Assembly (NCBI RefSeq): GCF_000381905.1
Contig: NZ_KB907247.1
Coordinates: 192,798 to 256,797, forward strand
Source: Paenibacillus fonticola DSM 21315
GTDB taxonomy: Bacteria; Bacillota; Bacilli; Paenibacillales; Paenibacillaceae
Direction of reading: 5' to 3'
DNA: 64,000 bases
The notes under the pieces are model-generated. The model did no database searches. It worked only from the letters and a program-made list of their open reading frames with translations, and was not told the DNA's origin. Positions 34,899-45,100 of this stretch are shown here, piece after piece. The position numbers and the translations under genes are program-made. Within the stretch, counting starts at the first letter, position 1, and every line of letters begins with the position of its first letter.

Positions 34899-37202
34899 GT
34901 GACTGTAATGAATAAATCGATGCATGAACAGAAGCGCTATTTTCATGAAAACAGTTCGATTGCCAGGCATACAGGCGGCCGTATTGAATTGGCACTGGCT
35001 GCGGTAGCCAGCCGCTATATCGGCGCCCATCCTCCCGAGCCCCCGGTTTACCGGATCCATTCGCGGCGCGGTTTCCGCCGTCTGGAGGATTGCCGGTATG
35101 ATATGAATTTGGCGGAACGCTGGCCGGACTTGAGTTCGGGGCAGTACGTTTATGTGTGGGGCATGCTGTGGAACGAGCAGGATGCGGAAACTCCTTTTTC
35201 CATCAGCTGCTACAGTCCGGTCAAAATTTATATCAATGGAAGCATGGTGTTTCAATCGAATTTGAATGATGATGTGTTTCCAGACAGGAAAGCCTACTTT
35301 CGGGCAAAAACGCAAAAAGGCCGCAACGATATTGTGCTGGAATTTGTAGCGGTCGGCACGGGCTGCGGGGGCATTTTTGGCACGGGCAGTGTGAAAGGGG
35401 CGCCCCTGCACTTTTTGGACCCGACCGATGAGCCCGGATGGAACGGCTGTGAAGGATGGGTTTATAGCGAACCGCAGCAGAAGCCGTGGTCTAAACTGCC
35501 AGGCTGCGATAGACATGAGGGTGCGGGAAGCAGCCGCGTGGAAGACTGCAGGGAGCTCACAGCCTGGCATCCCCATGCGCAATGGTCGGCAAAGGAACTG
35601 GAGGGCGGATGTTTTTCGCGGATGTTCGGGCCGGCGCACGGAGCGAAAGCCTTCGCCTGGTGCAAGCTGGACGTCCGGGGGGCAATGCAGTCTGATCTGA
35701 TGCTGAAAGGGAGCTACCAGGGAGACATCGCCGTTTATGTAAATGGCCACTCTGTTTTCCAGGGAGAGGGAGAAGATGGAAGGTTTGAAATCCAGCTGCA
35801 AAATATAGCTTATGGCACGCATGATCTCGTCGTAGAATCAGTATGTCGCGGCGAAGAGTGGGGATTTATATTTCACGAACCGGGTATGGCTTCTATTCGC
35901 TTCGTTCCCCCCTATCCTGTAGAAGGGATGGTGGAACCATGGCTGTATCTCGGTGTTTTTTCCGAAAGGGAAGCACCTTCAGCGGCAGAGATCATCGTTA
36001 TGGACAAGTTGTTTGGACAGGGAAAGGAAGCAGCTTATTGGCGTGTGGACCGACCGGACTGCTGGGTGAGGCCATATTTGGAAAGCCCCCTGTATGGCAG
36101 GTGGAATTATCCTTTAGGAGTGACTCTTTACGGGTTATTGAAGACGGGAGCTGCCCTATCCGCTCCGCATTATACGCAATATGCCGCCGATCATATCGAG
36201 CAGTGCAGTAAGTTATATGAATATGCTCAGTGGGATCGTGACCGCTATGGCGCGCCGGGCATAAATCATCAACTGGTCCTGATCGATTCCTTGGATGATT
36301 GCGGTTCGTTTGGCGCCGCGATGCTGGAGGCGCATAAGCTGCGGCCTCTGCAAGGAGTGGAGGGGGCCGCGGCTCATATCGCTCATTATATAACCGAGGT
36401 GCAGGATCGGCTGCCCGGCGGAGCGTTTTACCGGACACGCGGTACGGTTGATTTCATGCAGGATACGATGTGGTGTGATGACTTATATATGAGCACCCCT
36501 TTTTTATGCAAGTATTATGAGCTGACAGGAAATGAAGCCTATCTGGACGATGCGGCATCGCAATTTTTACAGTATAAGGCCCGTCTGTTCATCCCAGAGC
36601 TCGGAATTATGCATCATGTGTTCGATGATAAGTTCGGAAAGCCTAACGGTGTGCCATGGGGACGGGGGAATGGCTGGGTTATTTTTTCGCTGACCGAACT
36701 GCTGAACATTATGCCGCCGAACCACAGGCTCCGCCCAGAATTGCTGAATTTCTATTGCGCACTTTGCCAAGGTTATCGCGAGCTGCAGAGCGACAGTGGA
36801 ATGTGGCATCAGGTTTTGACGGATTCGGAGTCTTATGACGAAGCATCTTGTACGGCGATGTTTATATACGCATTTGCGCATGGCGTCCGGAACGGATGGC
36901 TGGAAGAACCAGCGCTGTATGTGGAGGCTGCTATGCGCGGTTGGAAGGGATTGAGCGAACGCTGCATCGATGCCCATGGAAATGTGTACGGCGTATGCCG
37001 AGGATCGGGATACTCTTTTAATAAACTGTACTATAAAGACGAACTGACCTGGCAGCTGAACGATACTCATGGAATCGGCATAATACTGCTCGCCGGCATT
37101 GAAATACTCAGGCTGGGGCAAAAGGGCGGAAGTGTTGAAGATGGGACGGGGTGTACGGTTATCCCTACGCGCAAAGAGTATGCTGCTTCCCCGCAAGAAT
37201 GA
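34899..37202 (+). CDS. GH105-type unsaturated rhamnogalacturonyl hydrolase, extended
   Basis: 767 residues from GTG 34899 (GGAGGTGA 8 bases upstream; ATG 34884 overlaps that site). The C-terminal 380 residues are the (alpha/alpha)6 barrel of GH88/GH105: DTMWCDDLYMSTPFL with the catalytic Asp, GVPWGRGNGWVIFSLTELL, and HGIGIILLAGIEILRL. It would hydrate the unsaturated uronic acid left by the lyases. The N-terminal 380 residues are unusual for GH105 and look like two beta-sandwich modules (PVKIYINGSMVFQSN and DIAVYVNGHSVFQGE are matching strands). Cytoplasmic. Confidence 0.85.
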   Translation: MTVMNKSMHEQKRYFHENSSIARHTGGRIELALAAVASRYIGAHPPEPPVYRIHSRRGFRRLEDCRYDMNLAERWPDLSSGQYVYVWGMLWNEQDAETPFSISCYSPVKIYINGSMVFQSNLNDDVFPDRKAYFRAKTQKGRNDIVLEFVAVGTGCGGIFGTGSVKGAPLHFLDPTDEPGWNGCEGWVYSEPQQKPWSKLPGCDRHEGAGSSRVEDCRELTAWHPHAQWSAKELEGGCFSRMFGPAHGAKAFAWCKLDVRGAMQSDLMLKGSYQGDIAVYVNGHSVFQGEGEDGRFEIQLQNIAYGTHDLVVESVCRGEEWGFIFHEPGMASIRFVPPYPVEGMVEPWLYLGVFSEREAPSAAEIIVMDKLFGQGKEAAYWRVDRPDCWVRPYLESPLYGRWNYPLGVTLYGLLKTGAALSAPHYTQYAADHIEQCSKLYEYAQWDRDRYGAPGINHQLVLIDSLDDCGSFGAAMLEAHKLRPLQGVEGAAAHIAHYITEVQDRLPGGAFYRTRGTVDFMQDTMWCDDLYMSTPFLCKYYELTGNEAYLDDAASQFLQYKARLFIPELGIMHHVFDDKFGKPNGVPWGRGNGWVIFSLTELLNIMPPNHRLRPELLNFYCALCQGYRELQSDSGMWHQVLTDSESYDEASCTAMFIYAFAHGVRNGWLEEPALYVEAAMRGWKGLSERCIDAHGNVYGVCRGSGYSFNKLYYKDELTWQLNDTHGIGIILLAGIEILRLGQKGGSVEDGTGCTVIPTRKEYAASPQE

Positions 37203-37384
37203 ACTTATGAATGAATAAAATGTATGAATGCATGAACATATGAACGAATGTGTTGTGCGTATAAGGCTTGAATACGGCTAAATTCTTCACTCCCCAGCAC
37301 ATCGCTAAATCACTGCAATTATGGTACCATATTTAATGGCTATTCATTTACGCATGCTCAAGCCTTAGGTGTGGAGGGATCATT

Positions 37385-37774
37385 ATGCAAGACGAATACA
37401 CGCGCAAGCTGGAGGATCAGAGAGGCTTGTTCAAGCAGCTCGGTATTAAGCTGGATGCTCTGACCATTCATGAGAAAGACTTCGATGTGAAAATGCGTGG
37501 ATATGAGAAAGAGGAAGTAGACCGTTTTCTTGATGAGATTATCGTTGACTATGAAAGATTTTACGATATTGTTACGGACTTGCTGGATAAATACAAGGAA
37601 ATCCAACGTCGTTACGCTAACTTGGAAGAAGAGAGAAAAGCATTGTCCATCCGCAGCGTCCGGACCGATTCGGGAAATGTTATTGAACGTCAACTGGTGG
37701 AGGATGGAATCCGGCAAATGGAGCGAAGTTTAGAGCAATTTAAATTGCATATTCGCAAGGAATTTGAAATATAG
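37385..37774 (+). CDS. DivIVA-domain / GpsB-like cell division protein
   Basis: 129 residues. Residues 22-60 hold the membrane-binding DivIVA domain (LDALTIHEKDFDVKMRGYEK with following EVDRFLDEI), then a coiled coil. The size is between GpsB (about 100) and DivIVA (about 160). It would help organise cell wall synthesis at the septum and sidewall. Ribosome site GGAGGG; a terminator follows at once. Confidence 0.88.
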   Translation: MQDEYTRKLEDQRGLFKQLGIKLDALTIHEKDFDVKMRGYEKEEVDRFLDEIIVDYERFYDIVTDLLDKYKEIQRRYANLEEERKALSIRSVRTDSGNVIERQLVEDGIRQMERSLEQFKLHIRKEFEI

Positions 37775-37775
37775 G

Positions 37776-37808
37776 AGAGGGCTGCGCCGTGGCGCTGCTC
37801 TTTTTTTT
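37776..37808 (+). terminator. Terminator of DivIVA-like gene
   Basis: An imperfect stem around GGCTGCGCC and GGCGCTGCTC is followed by eight T. Confidence 0.85.
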
Positions 37809-37881
37809 GTATAAAATGCCTTGTTTTCACGCAAAATTACTGTAATGTGGTTCTCTTCATATGAAGTTCATGGTTTGTTCA

Positions 37882-37940
37882 TTGCATACGATAGTGGAAC
37901 GTGGTATTATATGATTAAGATTTAGATCTAGTCTAAATTT
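37882..37940 (+). promoter_or_regulatory. dps promoter with operator-like palindrome
   Basis: TTGCAT (37882-37887), 17 bases, TATTAT (37905-37910). The imperfect palindrome AGATTTAGA-TCTAG-TCTAAATTT (37918-37940) covers the expected start of transcription, where a repressor would act. PerR or Fur control is known for dps genes in Bacillales; the match to their exact consensus is not clear. Confidence 0.55.
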
Positions 37941-38020
37941 AAAGTAATTAACGAAAAATGATTACTCTGATGAGTTAGCTGATGAGAATCATATTTTGAA
38001 TTGAATGGAGGAATTTATCG

Positions 38021-38485
38021 ATGTCGAACCAAGTCACCACGCAAACAAACCAAGCTCTGCATCAACAACTAAACCTGCAAATTGCCAACTGGACTGTATT
38101 ATACACGAAATTGCATCATTTTCATTGGTATGTGAAGGGGCCGCAATTTTTTACTCTGCATGAGAAGTTCGAGGAGCTCTATAATGAAGCGGCTGGATAT
38201 GTGGATGAAATTGCTGAGCGTTTGCTGGCGATTGGCGGAGAGCCAATTAGCACGCTTAAGGTAGCTTTGGCGCAGACTACTATTGCAGAAGCTGGGGGCA
38301 AGCAAACCGCGGAGCAGATGGTAGCGGAGGTAGTAGCCGATTTTGAAACGGTGAGCCAAGAGCTGAAACAGGGAATGGAAGCTGCAGAGCAAGCAGAGGA
38401 TGAAGCGACCGGTGATTTACTGCTTGGCATGTTGTCTTCCTTGGAAAAACACATCTGGATGCTGAACGCTTACTTAGGAAAATAA
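38021..38485 (+). CDS. dps: Dps-family DNA-protecting ferritin-like protein
   Basis: 154 residues. The N-terminal helix has the Dps signature HHFHWYVKGPQFFTLHEKFEE with the ferroxidase His, Asp and Glu ligands in FHWYVKG and YVDEIAERL. It stores iron as ferric oxide with peroxide as oxidant and protects DNA. Ribosome site GGAGG before ATG 38021. Promoter with palindrome upstream and terminator downstream: a single-gene unit. Confidence 0.95.
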   Translation: MSNQVTTQTNQALHQQLNLQIANWTVLYTKLHHFHWYVKGPQFFTLHEKFEELYNEAAGYVDEIAERLLAIGGEPISTLKVALAQTTIAEAGGKQTAEQMVAEVVADFETVSQELKQGMEAAEQAEDEATGDLLLGMLSSLEKHIWMLNAYLGK

Positions 38486-38513
38486 TTTATTAATAGGCTT
38501 TCTCCCCCATACG

Positions 38514-38552
38514 AACCTGTTCGATTAGGATGAAATTCCGATCGGACAGGTT
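38514..38552 (+). terminator. Terminator downstream of dps
   Basis: AACCTGTTCGAT and ATCGGACAGGTT form a 12-bp stem with one mismatch; a T-rich stretch follows. Confidence 0.65.
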
Positions 38553-38687
38553 TCTTGGATTTTTACTCATTCATTCAGCGCAACTACTTTGACTATAAAA
38601 TGTTAGTATACAGCGATTCAGCGGATAGGAGCAAACAGATAGTTCTAACGGATAGTTCTAACAGCAGGCCAAGTTAGGAGGAAAACA

Positions 38688-39038
38688 ATGCTGAATATAA
38701 AAAGGGTGTACGAGGAGCCGGCCAGCGGGGATGGCAGACGTGTTCTCGTCGACAGAATCTGGCCGCGCGGCCTTCGCAAAGAGAGCGCCAGCCTGTCTTT
38801 ATGGATGAAAGAGATCGCACCGAGCACAGAGCTGCGCAAATGGTTTGACCATAGACCCGAGCGGTTTCATGAATTCAGGAAACGTTACACCATAGAGCTT
38901 GCTGCAGCGGAGAGGCAAGCATATTTGGAACAATTACGCTCATGGATGGAACAAGGAACCGTCACTTTATTGTATGCAGCGAAGGATCCGGTGCACAATC
39001 ATGCTGTCGTATTGAAGCAAGTGCTTGATCGGAAATGA
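38688..39038 (+). CDS. DUF488 family protein (YeaO-like)
   Basis: 116 residues with the family pattern RVLVDRIWPRGLRKE near the N-terminus, LRKWFDHRPERFHEF in the middle and TLLYAAKDPVHNHAVVLK at the end. Cytoplasmic, function not established. Ribosome site AGGAGG before ATG 38688. Upstream, GATAGTTCTAAC occurs twice in tandem (38638-38662). Confidence 0.88.
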   Translation: MLNIKRVYEEPASGDGRRVLVDRIWPRGLRKESASLSLWMKEIAPSTELRKWFDHRPERFHEFRKRYTIELAAAERQAYLEQLRSWMEQGTVTLLYAAKDPVHNHAVVLKQVLDRK

Positions 39039-39491
39039 GCTCAGCATGCAGCTTGAGTAGAGGCTAGAGGCTAGAGGCTTGAAGTGAACGAAGGTGAATG
39101 AAAGAGAAGATTGATCCTTGAAGTGAATGAAAGAGCTTTGAGGGGATTCGGCTTTAGCGGGCCCCGTTTTTTGGGAGTTATACGATTGTGTCTTATTCCA
39201 TGCCATCCATAGCCTCGAGCCTCATCCTTTTGCTTCATTCATTTTTCTAACTTCATTCATTCTGCTAGCTTGAACTTCCTATTTTCAATCTTCTAGCTGC
39301 CTCATTCGGCTAAGTCCTTGTACCACAACCATCATACCTTCCCCTGTGTGCCTAATCCTTGTGCCACAACCATATGAACATGCGCCTTATGCACATGCCT
39401 TATGCTATATACCTCAGGCTATCTCTCTTACACTGTTCGCCTCGTGCTAATTACTTTGTGGCTGTATAACTGGTGCTAATTGTTTCATTCA
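39039..39491. other. Gene-free 450-base gap with degenerate short repeats
   Basis: No supported gene. The first part repeats GAGGCTA (39061-39078) and the phrase GAAGTGAATGAAAGAG; the second part repeats CCTTGTRCCACAACCAT (39314 and 39357). Terminator-like GGGCCCCGTTTTTT occurs near 39160-39174 and may serve the DUF488 gene. Confidence 0.6.
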
Positions 39492-39821
39492 TCACGCTTT
39501 ATGGCGTGTGTCTCGTACAAGTACGTTCGTGCTATAAGTGGCGGACTTGCTGCTTAATTTGAATGAAGGATAGTTTTCTTCCGCATCAAGCCACATTGTA
39601 TCCTCGTAGAAAATCTGATGCTGCTGATCGATGACAAAGGAGAAGCGCTTAGCCTCCATTGGAACATCAAAGTTTCCTTTTTGATCTTGGATAATTAAGG
39701 TGTTTATTCCATCACAACCGCAGCCTTCCGTATCATAATAAAGCTTGATGATACCGGGCTGTTCGCCTAAGGTTTCTTCTAATCTCCGTGCAGCGACTGG
39801 CGTTATTTCCAACTTGATCAT
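39492..39821 (-). CDS. YqkB-like Fe-S cluster biosynthesis family protein
   Basis: 109 residues from ATG 39821 with GAAGGGAGA upstream (a GTG at 39839 overlaps it). HesB/IscA-like fold; the stretch YYDTEGCGCDGINTL holds a CGC pair, and the third Cys of true A-type carriers is absent, as in the YqkB/YneR group. A role in Fe-S metabolism is inferred from the fold only. Confidence 0.85.
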   Translation of the reverse strand: MIKLEITPVAARRLEETLGEQPGIIKLYYDTEGCGCDGINTLIIQDQKGNFDVPMEAKRFSFVIDQQHQIFYEDTMWLDAEENYPSFKLSSKSATYSTNVLVRDTRHKA

Positions 39822-39839
39822 AATTGCATCTCCCTTCAC

Positions 39840-40400
39840 TTTTATCTTCCAATTATAGATTTAATCTTATACGCAATCAAATCAGATTGTGTAACTGTAT
39901 TTCTGGTATTTAAATTGTGGATTCTCATGCATACGGGATATTTAACAGGATTTTATGTTATTAAAGCAGAGTTTTTTGGCTAATAAAGCGAATGATGTGT
40001 TTTTAAGTACATGAAATCCTGTAAATTTTATCGAACCCTGGTGGGGCGCGAAAGTAGATGCATCTAATCCAGCTAAATTGTGCAAACCCGGAGATAGGTC
40101 GTTTAAGGGCTCACAACTGGGTTCACGACAGGCCACAACTAGGCACATAACTCAGCTCGCGGGTGTTGAAGAGTTTCACGGGTGTTGAAGAGTCACGCAA
40201 GGGTTGAATTGTTTAGTCAGTTAAGGAACAAAACAGGGGGCACGGATCACGCTACAAGAAGTCCGGGCACGCTACAGAAGGTCCGGCTATGCTACAGAAG
40301 GTCACGGGTCACGCTGACTAAGACGCCCGAGGAGCGTATGCTCAGAAGAGGTATGTACTCAGAGTGGATGCCCAGACTGATCTCATCGGAATGGTGGGAA
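39840..40400. other. Gene-free 560-base gap with short tandem repeats
   Basis: No convincing gene on either strand. Two small repeat patches: CGGGTGTTGAAGAGT twice (40159-40192) and CACGCTACARAAGGTCCGG-like units three to four times (40248-40315). These resemble the other decaying repeats in the window. Confidence 0.6.
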
Positions 40401-40451
40401 CAACAAAAAATGGTGCACAAGGCTGGGTTCATTTGTCACCATTTTTTGTTG
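40401..40451 (-). terminator. Terminator of modAB, overlapping the modB stop
   Basis: CAACAAAAAATGGTG (40401-40415) and CACCATTTTTTGTTG (40437-40451) form a perfect 15-bp stem with a 21-base loop. On the minus strand the downstream arm ends in TTTTTTG. The upstream arm encodes the last codons of modB. Confidence 0.8.
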
Positions 40452-41116
40452 TTTCGCTGTGTTATCAATAGCATCACAAAGGAGATCAAGATGATCGTAA
40501 TCGTCCAAATCCAAGCTAGACCTGTGTTTCCGGTATCCACGGCGACATATATGGCTGTTGGGAGCGTCTGAGTTTTGCCCGGAATGTTGCCCGCGAACAT
40601 AATCGTAGCTCCGAATTCCCCCAGTCCCCGGGCAAATCCAAGGATATAAGCCGTAATTAGGGATTGACTGCTCAGCGGCAGCGTGATGTAGCGGAATACT
40701 TGCCATTCGCTGGCTCCGCTGGATCGCCCGGCATCCTCCAGCTCTCGATCGATCGAGGCGAAGCCGGACTTCATCGTCTGATAGACGAGCGGAAACGAGA
40801 CCACGATGGAAGCGATGACCGCCGCCCACCAAGAGAAAATGAGCGGCGAGGCGAATAACCATTCCATGAATTGGCCTATTCCGCTCCTTCTTCCGAATAT
40901 AACCAGAAGTAAAAACCCGATAACAGTGGGAGGCAGAACGAGCGGCATCATAAGAACGGTCTCCAGCAGGGTTTTGCCTTTAAATTGCCGTGCCGATACC
41001 CACCGGGCTATCGCTGTGCCCAAAATTGTCACGAGAACGCTGGACAGTAATGCAACCTGCAAGGATAAGCGGATGGGCTGCCAGAATTCTTGCCAAGGGA
41101 TTTGCATTTGAATCAT
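40436..41116 (-). CDS. modB: Molybdate ABC transporter permease ModB
   Basis: 226 residues, five membrane segments. The EAA loop is LEDAGRSSGASEWQVFRYIT; FARGLGEFGATIMFAGN is the ModB/CysT family hallmark. It imports molybdate for the cofactor of the neighbouring nitrate reductase. It overlaps modA by 4 bases. A modC ATPase gene is missing here, so an ATPase encoded elsewhere must serve. Confidence 0.95.
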   Translation of the reverse strand: MIQMQIPWQEFWQPIRLSLQVALLSSVLVTILGTAIARWVSARQFKGKTLLETVLMMPLVLPPTVIGFLLLVIFGRRSGIGQFMEWLFASPLIFSWWAAVIASIVVSFPLVYQTMKSGFASIDRELEDAGRSSGASEWQVFRYITLPLSSQSLITAYILGFARGLGEFGATIMFAGNIPGKTQTLPTAIYVAVDTGNTGLAWIWTITIILISFVMLLITQRNNKKW

Positions 41117-41922
41117 GAAGAATGCGCTGCTGAGAAGCCGTATTTTGTAAAGATGCCCAGCGCCTCTTTGGATTGAAGATAGTCGTATAGCTCTGTTGTT
41201 TCCTTGAGATGCCGGGTTGACTTCAGAATGCCGATTGGATACTCGACAGGCGTGTAGCTGGCTGGGTCAACGGCAAATGAAATGGCTATATCTTGTGAAG
41301 TCAGCGCATCGGACTTGTACACAAAGCCAGCATCAGCGTTGCCCGTTTCTACATACTGCAGAACTTGCCGGACATCCTTGGCCTGCACAAGCTTCGGTTG
41401 AAGCTCGTTCCATAATTGGGCGTTCGTTAAGGTTTCCTGGGCATAGCTGCCCGCAGGAACACTCTCTGGGATGCCTATAGCTATCAACTTGATACTCTCA
41501 TTTGTTAAATCTTGCAGCCCGAGAACTTCCGCAGGGCGATCACCAGGGATGATGACTACGAGTTCATTTGTCAAAACAATATTGTGCTGGTTGGCATCAA
41601 TGAGGCCCTGAGCGACTAATTCATTCAAATTTTTGGTTGCCGCTGAGAGAAATAAATCTACAGGTGCGCCTTGTTCAATCTGTTTCTGCAGAGCACCGGA
41701 AGCTCCAAAATTAAAGTTCAGCTTCACTGCAGAATGCTTTGCTTCATAGGAAGATTGTATTTCCTTCATGGCATCCGTGAGGCTTGCCGCTGCTGAAATC
41801 GTTAATTCTACTTTTTCTTTAGATGCACTGCCAGTACTAGTCGCCGTACTGCAGCCTGTCATTAGAGAAGCCAACTGAGAAGCTAGCAGGAATAGGGCGA
41901 GGATCGCTTTGAGATTCCTCAT
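41113..41922 (-). CDS. modA: Molybdate-binding lipoprotein ModA
   Basis: 269 residues. Lipoprotein signal with lipobox LMTGC, then the ModA fold: ISAAASLTDAMKEI, FNFGASGALQKQIEQGAPVD and ETGNADAGFVYKSDA carry the oxyanion-binding residues. Divergent from narG. A TATAAT on the minus strand (plus 41979-41984) may be its -10 box. Confidence 0.95.
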   Translation of the reverse strand: MRNLKAILALFLLASQLASLMTGCSTATSTGSASKEKVELTISAAASLTDAMKEIQSSYEAKHSAVKLNFNFGASGALQKQIEQGAPVDLFLSAATKNLNELVAQGLIDANQHNIVLTNELVVIIPGDRPAEVLGLQDLTNESIKLIAIGIPESVPAGSYAQETLTNAQLWNELQPKLVQAKDVRQVLQYVETGNADAGFVYKSDALTSQDIAISFAVDPASYTPVEYPIGILKSTRHLKETTELYDYLQSKEALGIFTKYGFSAAHSS

Positions 41923-42068
41923 ATATGAGCTCCTTTCAACTTTAAAGTGTAGCGTATCATGCCGATGGCTCGCGTTTCATTATAAAGGGTTGGGTCGTCC
42001 CTAGTAAACCCATTTAGCACGGGAACAACCGGCTTGTGAAAGAAAGAGGGAATTCACCAAAGGGATAT

Positions 42069-42084
42069 AGGGATTTCCCCTTAT
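42069..42084 (+). promoter_or_regulatory. Candidate NreC-binding palindrome upstream of narG
   Basis: TAGGGATTTCCCCTTA closely fits the GC-rich palindrome TAGGG-N4-CCCTA known (from memory of Staphylococcus carnosus work) for NreC. It is 102 bases before the narG ATG and upstream of AT-rich -10-like sequences at 42107-42123. NreC is encoded in the same cluster. A full FNR box was not found in this gap. Confidence 0.55.
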
Positions 42085-42185
42085 AGGATTGAGCATCACA
42101 CTCTCTCATAATGTATGTATAAGAATAGACAATCCATTGATTCCCGTCATATTTTGTCGTTCTGCCGAAGGAGTGATGATGTCCA

Positions 42186-45100
42186 ATGAAACGGAAATTT
42201 GGACTAAGGTTTTTCAAACCGACAGAGAGCTATTCCGGAAACTGGTCGATTCTTGAGGAAAAGGATCGGACTTGGGAGAATATGTACCGTGGGCGCTGGT
42301 CGCATGACAAAGTGGTACGCACGACGCATGGCGTCAATTGCACCGGCTCCTGCAGCTGGAAGGTGTTTGTGAAGAATGGAATTATAACGTGGGAAAATCA
42401 GCAAATCGACTATCCGTCATGCGGCCCGGATATGCCGGAATTCGAACCGCGCGGATGCCCGCGCGGCGCTTCTTTTTCGTGGTATGAATATAGTCCTTTG
42501 CGCGTGAAATACCCGTATATGCGAGGGAAATTATGGCGCATGTGGAAGCAGGCGCTGCAGGACGCCTCCGATCCGGTGGCGGCGTGGTCAAGCATTGTGG
42601 AAGATCCGGAGAAGGCAAGGGCTTATAAGCAGGCTCGGGGAAAAGGAGGCCATGTGCGTGTACCTTGGGAGGAAGCCACCCGGTTAATTGCGGCGCAGCT
42701 CATTTATACGATTCGCAAGTATGGGCCCGACCGGATTGCCGGCTTCACGCCTATTCCGGCGATGTCGATGATCAGCTATGCTTCAGGTGCGCGCTTCATC
42801 TCGCTGATTGGCGGTGAAATGCTCAGTTTCTATGATTGGTATGCCGATCTTCCGCCGGCATCGCCCCAAATTTGGGGAGAGCAGACGGACGTGCCGGAGT
42901 CAAGCGATTGGTACAATTCCGGTTACCTCATGATGTGGGGCTCCAACGTGCCGTTGACGCGTACGCCGGATGCCCATTTTATGACTGAGGTTCGCTATAA
43001 GGGGACGAAGGTGGTGTCGGTCGCTCCGGATTACGCGGAGAACGTGAAATTCGCGGACAACTGGCTGGCCCCGAACCCGGGAACGGACGCGGCGCTTGCG
43101 CAAGCGATGACGCATGTGATTCTGAAAGAATTTTATCATGAGCGTCAGGAGCCGATGTTCCTGAATTATGCCAAACAGTATACAGATATGCCGTTCCTGA
43201 TTCTTCTTGAACCTCATGAAGGCAAGTATAAAGCGGGCCGCTTCTTGCGAGCCAGCGATTTAGGGGATGCTCCTCCGCATGCCGAATGGAAACCGGTCAT
43301 TTGGGATGAGGCGGCAGACGAAATTACGATTCCTAACGGAACGATGGGCCAACGGTGGGAGAAGGACAAGAAATGGAACCTGATTCTCGAACGGGAAGAC
43401 GGAACGAAGATCATGCCGGCGTTGTCTATTGAAGCTCAGGACAGTGAGTGGACAGAGATGGTCTTCCCGTCTTTTGATCATGGCGGAAATGGAATCTTCA
43501 AGCGCTCGATACCAGCCCGGCTCATACGGCTTGCTGATGGAACAGAGCGGCTGGTCGCTACGGTATATGACTTAATGTTAAGTCAATATGGCGTGCATCG
43601 CACCGGTGGCAAAGACCATGCGAAAGGATATGATGACGCCTCATCCCGCTATACTCCGGCATGGCAGGAGGCGATTACGGGCGTCAAGCCATCGATTGTT
43701 ATTCAAATTGCCCGTGAATTCGCTCAGAATTCTCTGGATACCGGCGGACGCTCCATGATTATTATGGGGGCCGGCATTAATCATTGGTTTAACAGCGATA
43801 CGATTTATCGTTCGATTCTCAATCTGGTCATTCTGACCGCCTCGCAGGGCGTGAACGGCGGGGGCTGGGCGCATTATGTAGGACAGGAGAAATGCCGTCC
43901 GATCGAGGGCTGGTCAGCCATCTCCTTCGCGAAGGATTGGCAGGGCGCGGCCCGCCAGCAAAATGCGACCTCGTTCTTCTATTTTGCCACCGATCAATGG
44001 AAATACGAAGAGACGGGGATGGAATCGCTCAAATCGCCGACAGGCGGGGAGATTCGTTACCAGCATCCGGCCGATTATAATGTGCTCGCGGCACGTCTTG
44101 GCTGGCTTCCATCTTATCCGCAGTTCAATAAGAGCAGCCTGGCGTTCGCGGAGGAAGCTGCTTCGCTTGGCGCAGCACCGTATGCTCGGCAAGCGACGGA
44201 TACAACTGCATTGAACGCTCTGCAAGCGACGAATACAGCAGCACCAGGCGCTTCGAATGCAGCTCCGCAATCGGTGTCTCAAGGCGCCTCCGCAGCGGGT
44301 ACAGCATCGCAAAGAGCTCCGCTTACTGAGCCGCATGGAGCAGCGGATAACGACAGCATTATCAAGCATGCGCGGGATCAAATCGTTTCGGGAGCAACGA
44401 AGTTTGCGATAGAAGATCCCGACGCTCCGGAGAATTTTCCGCGAACGATGTTCGTGTGGCGCTCCAATTTGATTTCAAGCTCGGCCAAGGGGCAGGAGTA
44501 TTTCATGAAACATTTGCTTGGCACCTCGGACGGGCTGCTGTCGACGCCAAATGAGGAGGATAAGCCGGAGGAGATCGTGTGGCGCGATGAGGTGGAAGGA
44601 AAGCTGGATCTGCTGGTCGCCCTGGATTTCCGTATGACCTCTACGCCGATGTACGCGGATATCGTTTTGCCTGCTGCAACCTGGTACGAGAAGACGGATT
44701 TGTCGTCCACCGATATGCATCCGTTCGTGCATCCGTTTAATCCTGCGGTCGATCCGCTATGGGAGTCCCGTTCAGACTGGGACATTTACCGGACGATTGC
44801 GCATGTGTTCTCGGACATGGCGAAGGAGTATCTGCCAGGGGTTTACAAGGATCTGGTCGCCTCGCCGCTCGCGCATGATTCCGTGAACGAAATCGCCCAG
44901 CCCTTCGGCGAAATTAAGGATTGGCGCAAGGGAGAAGTAGAGCCGATTCCCGGCAAGACGATGCCGAATTTAAGCATCGTCGAACGCGATTATACGAAAA
45001 TTTACGATAAATACGTGACGCTAGGGCCAAATTTGGCCACGGGGAAGGTGGGGGCTCACGGCGTCAGCTTCTCGGTTGCCGAGGAATACGAGGAGCTCAA

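Noticed and set aside
40182-40571. 129-codon plus-strand frame
   Set aside because: It runs through repeat patches and antisense to the end of modB, with no coding signature.
41923-42185. FNR box between modA and narG
   Set aside because: TTGTGA and TCAC elements occur but their spacing is 14 bases, too long for a Bacillus FNR site.
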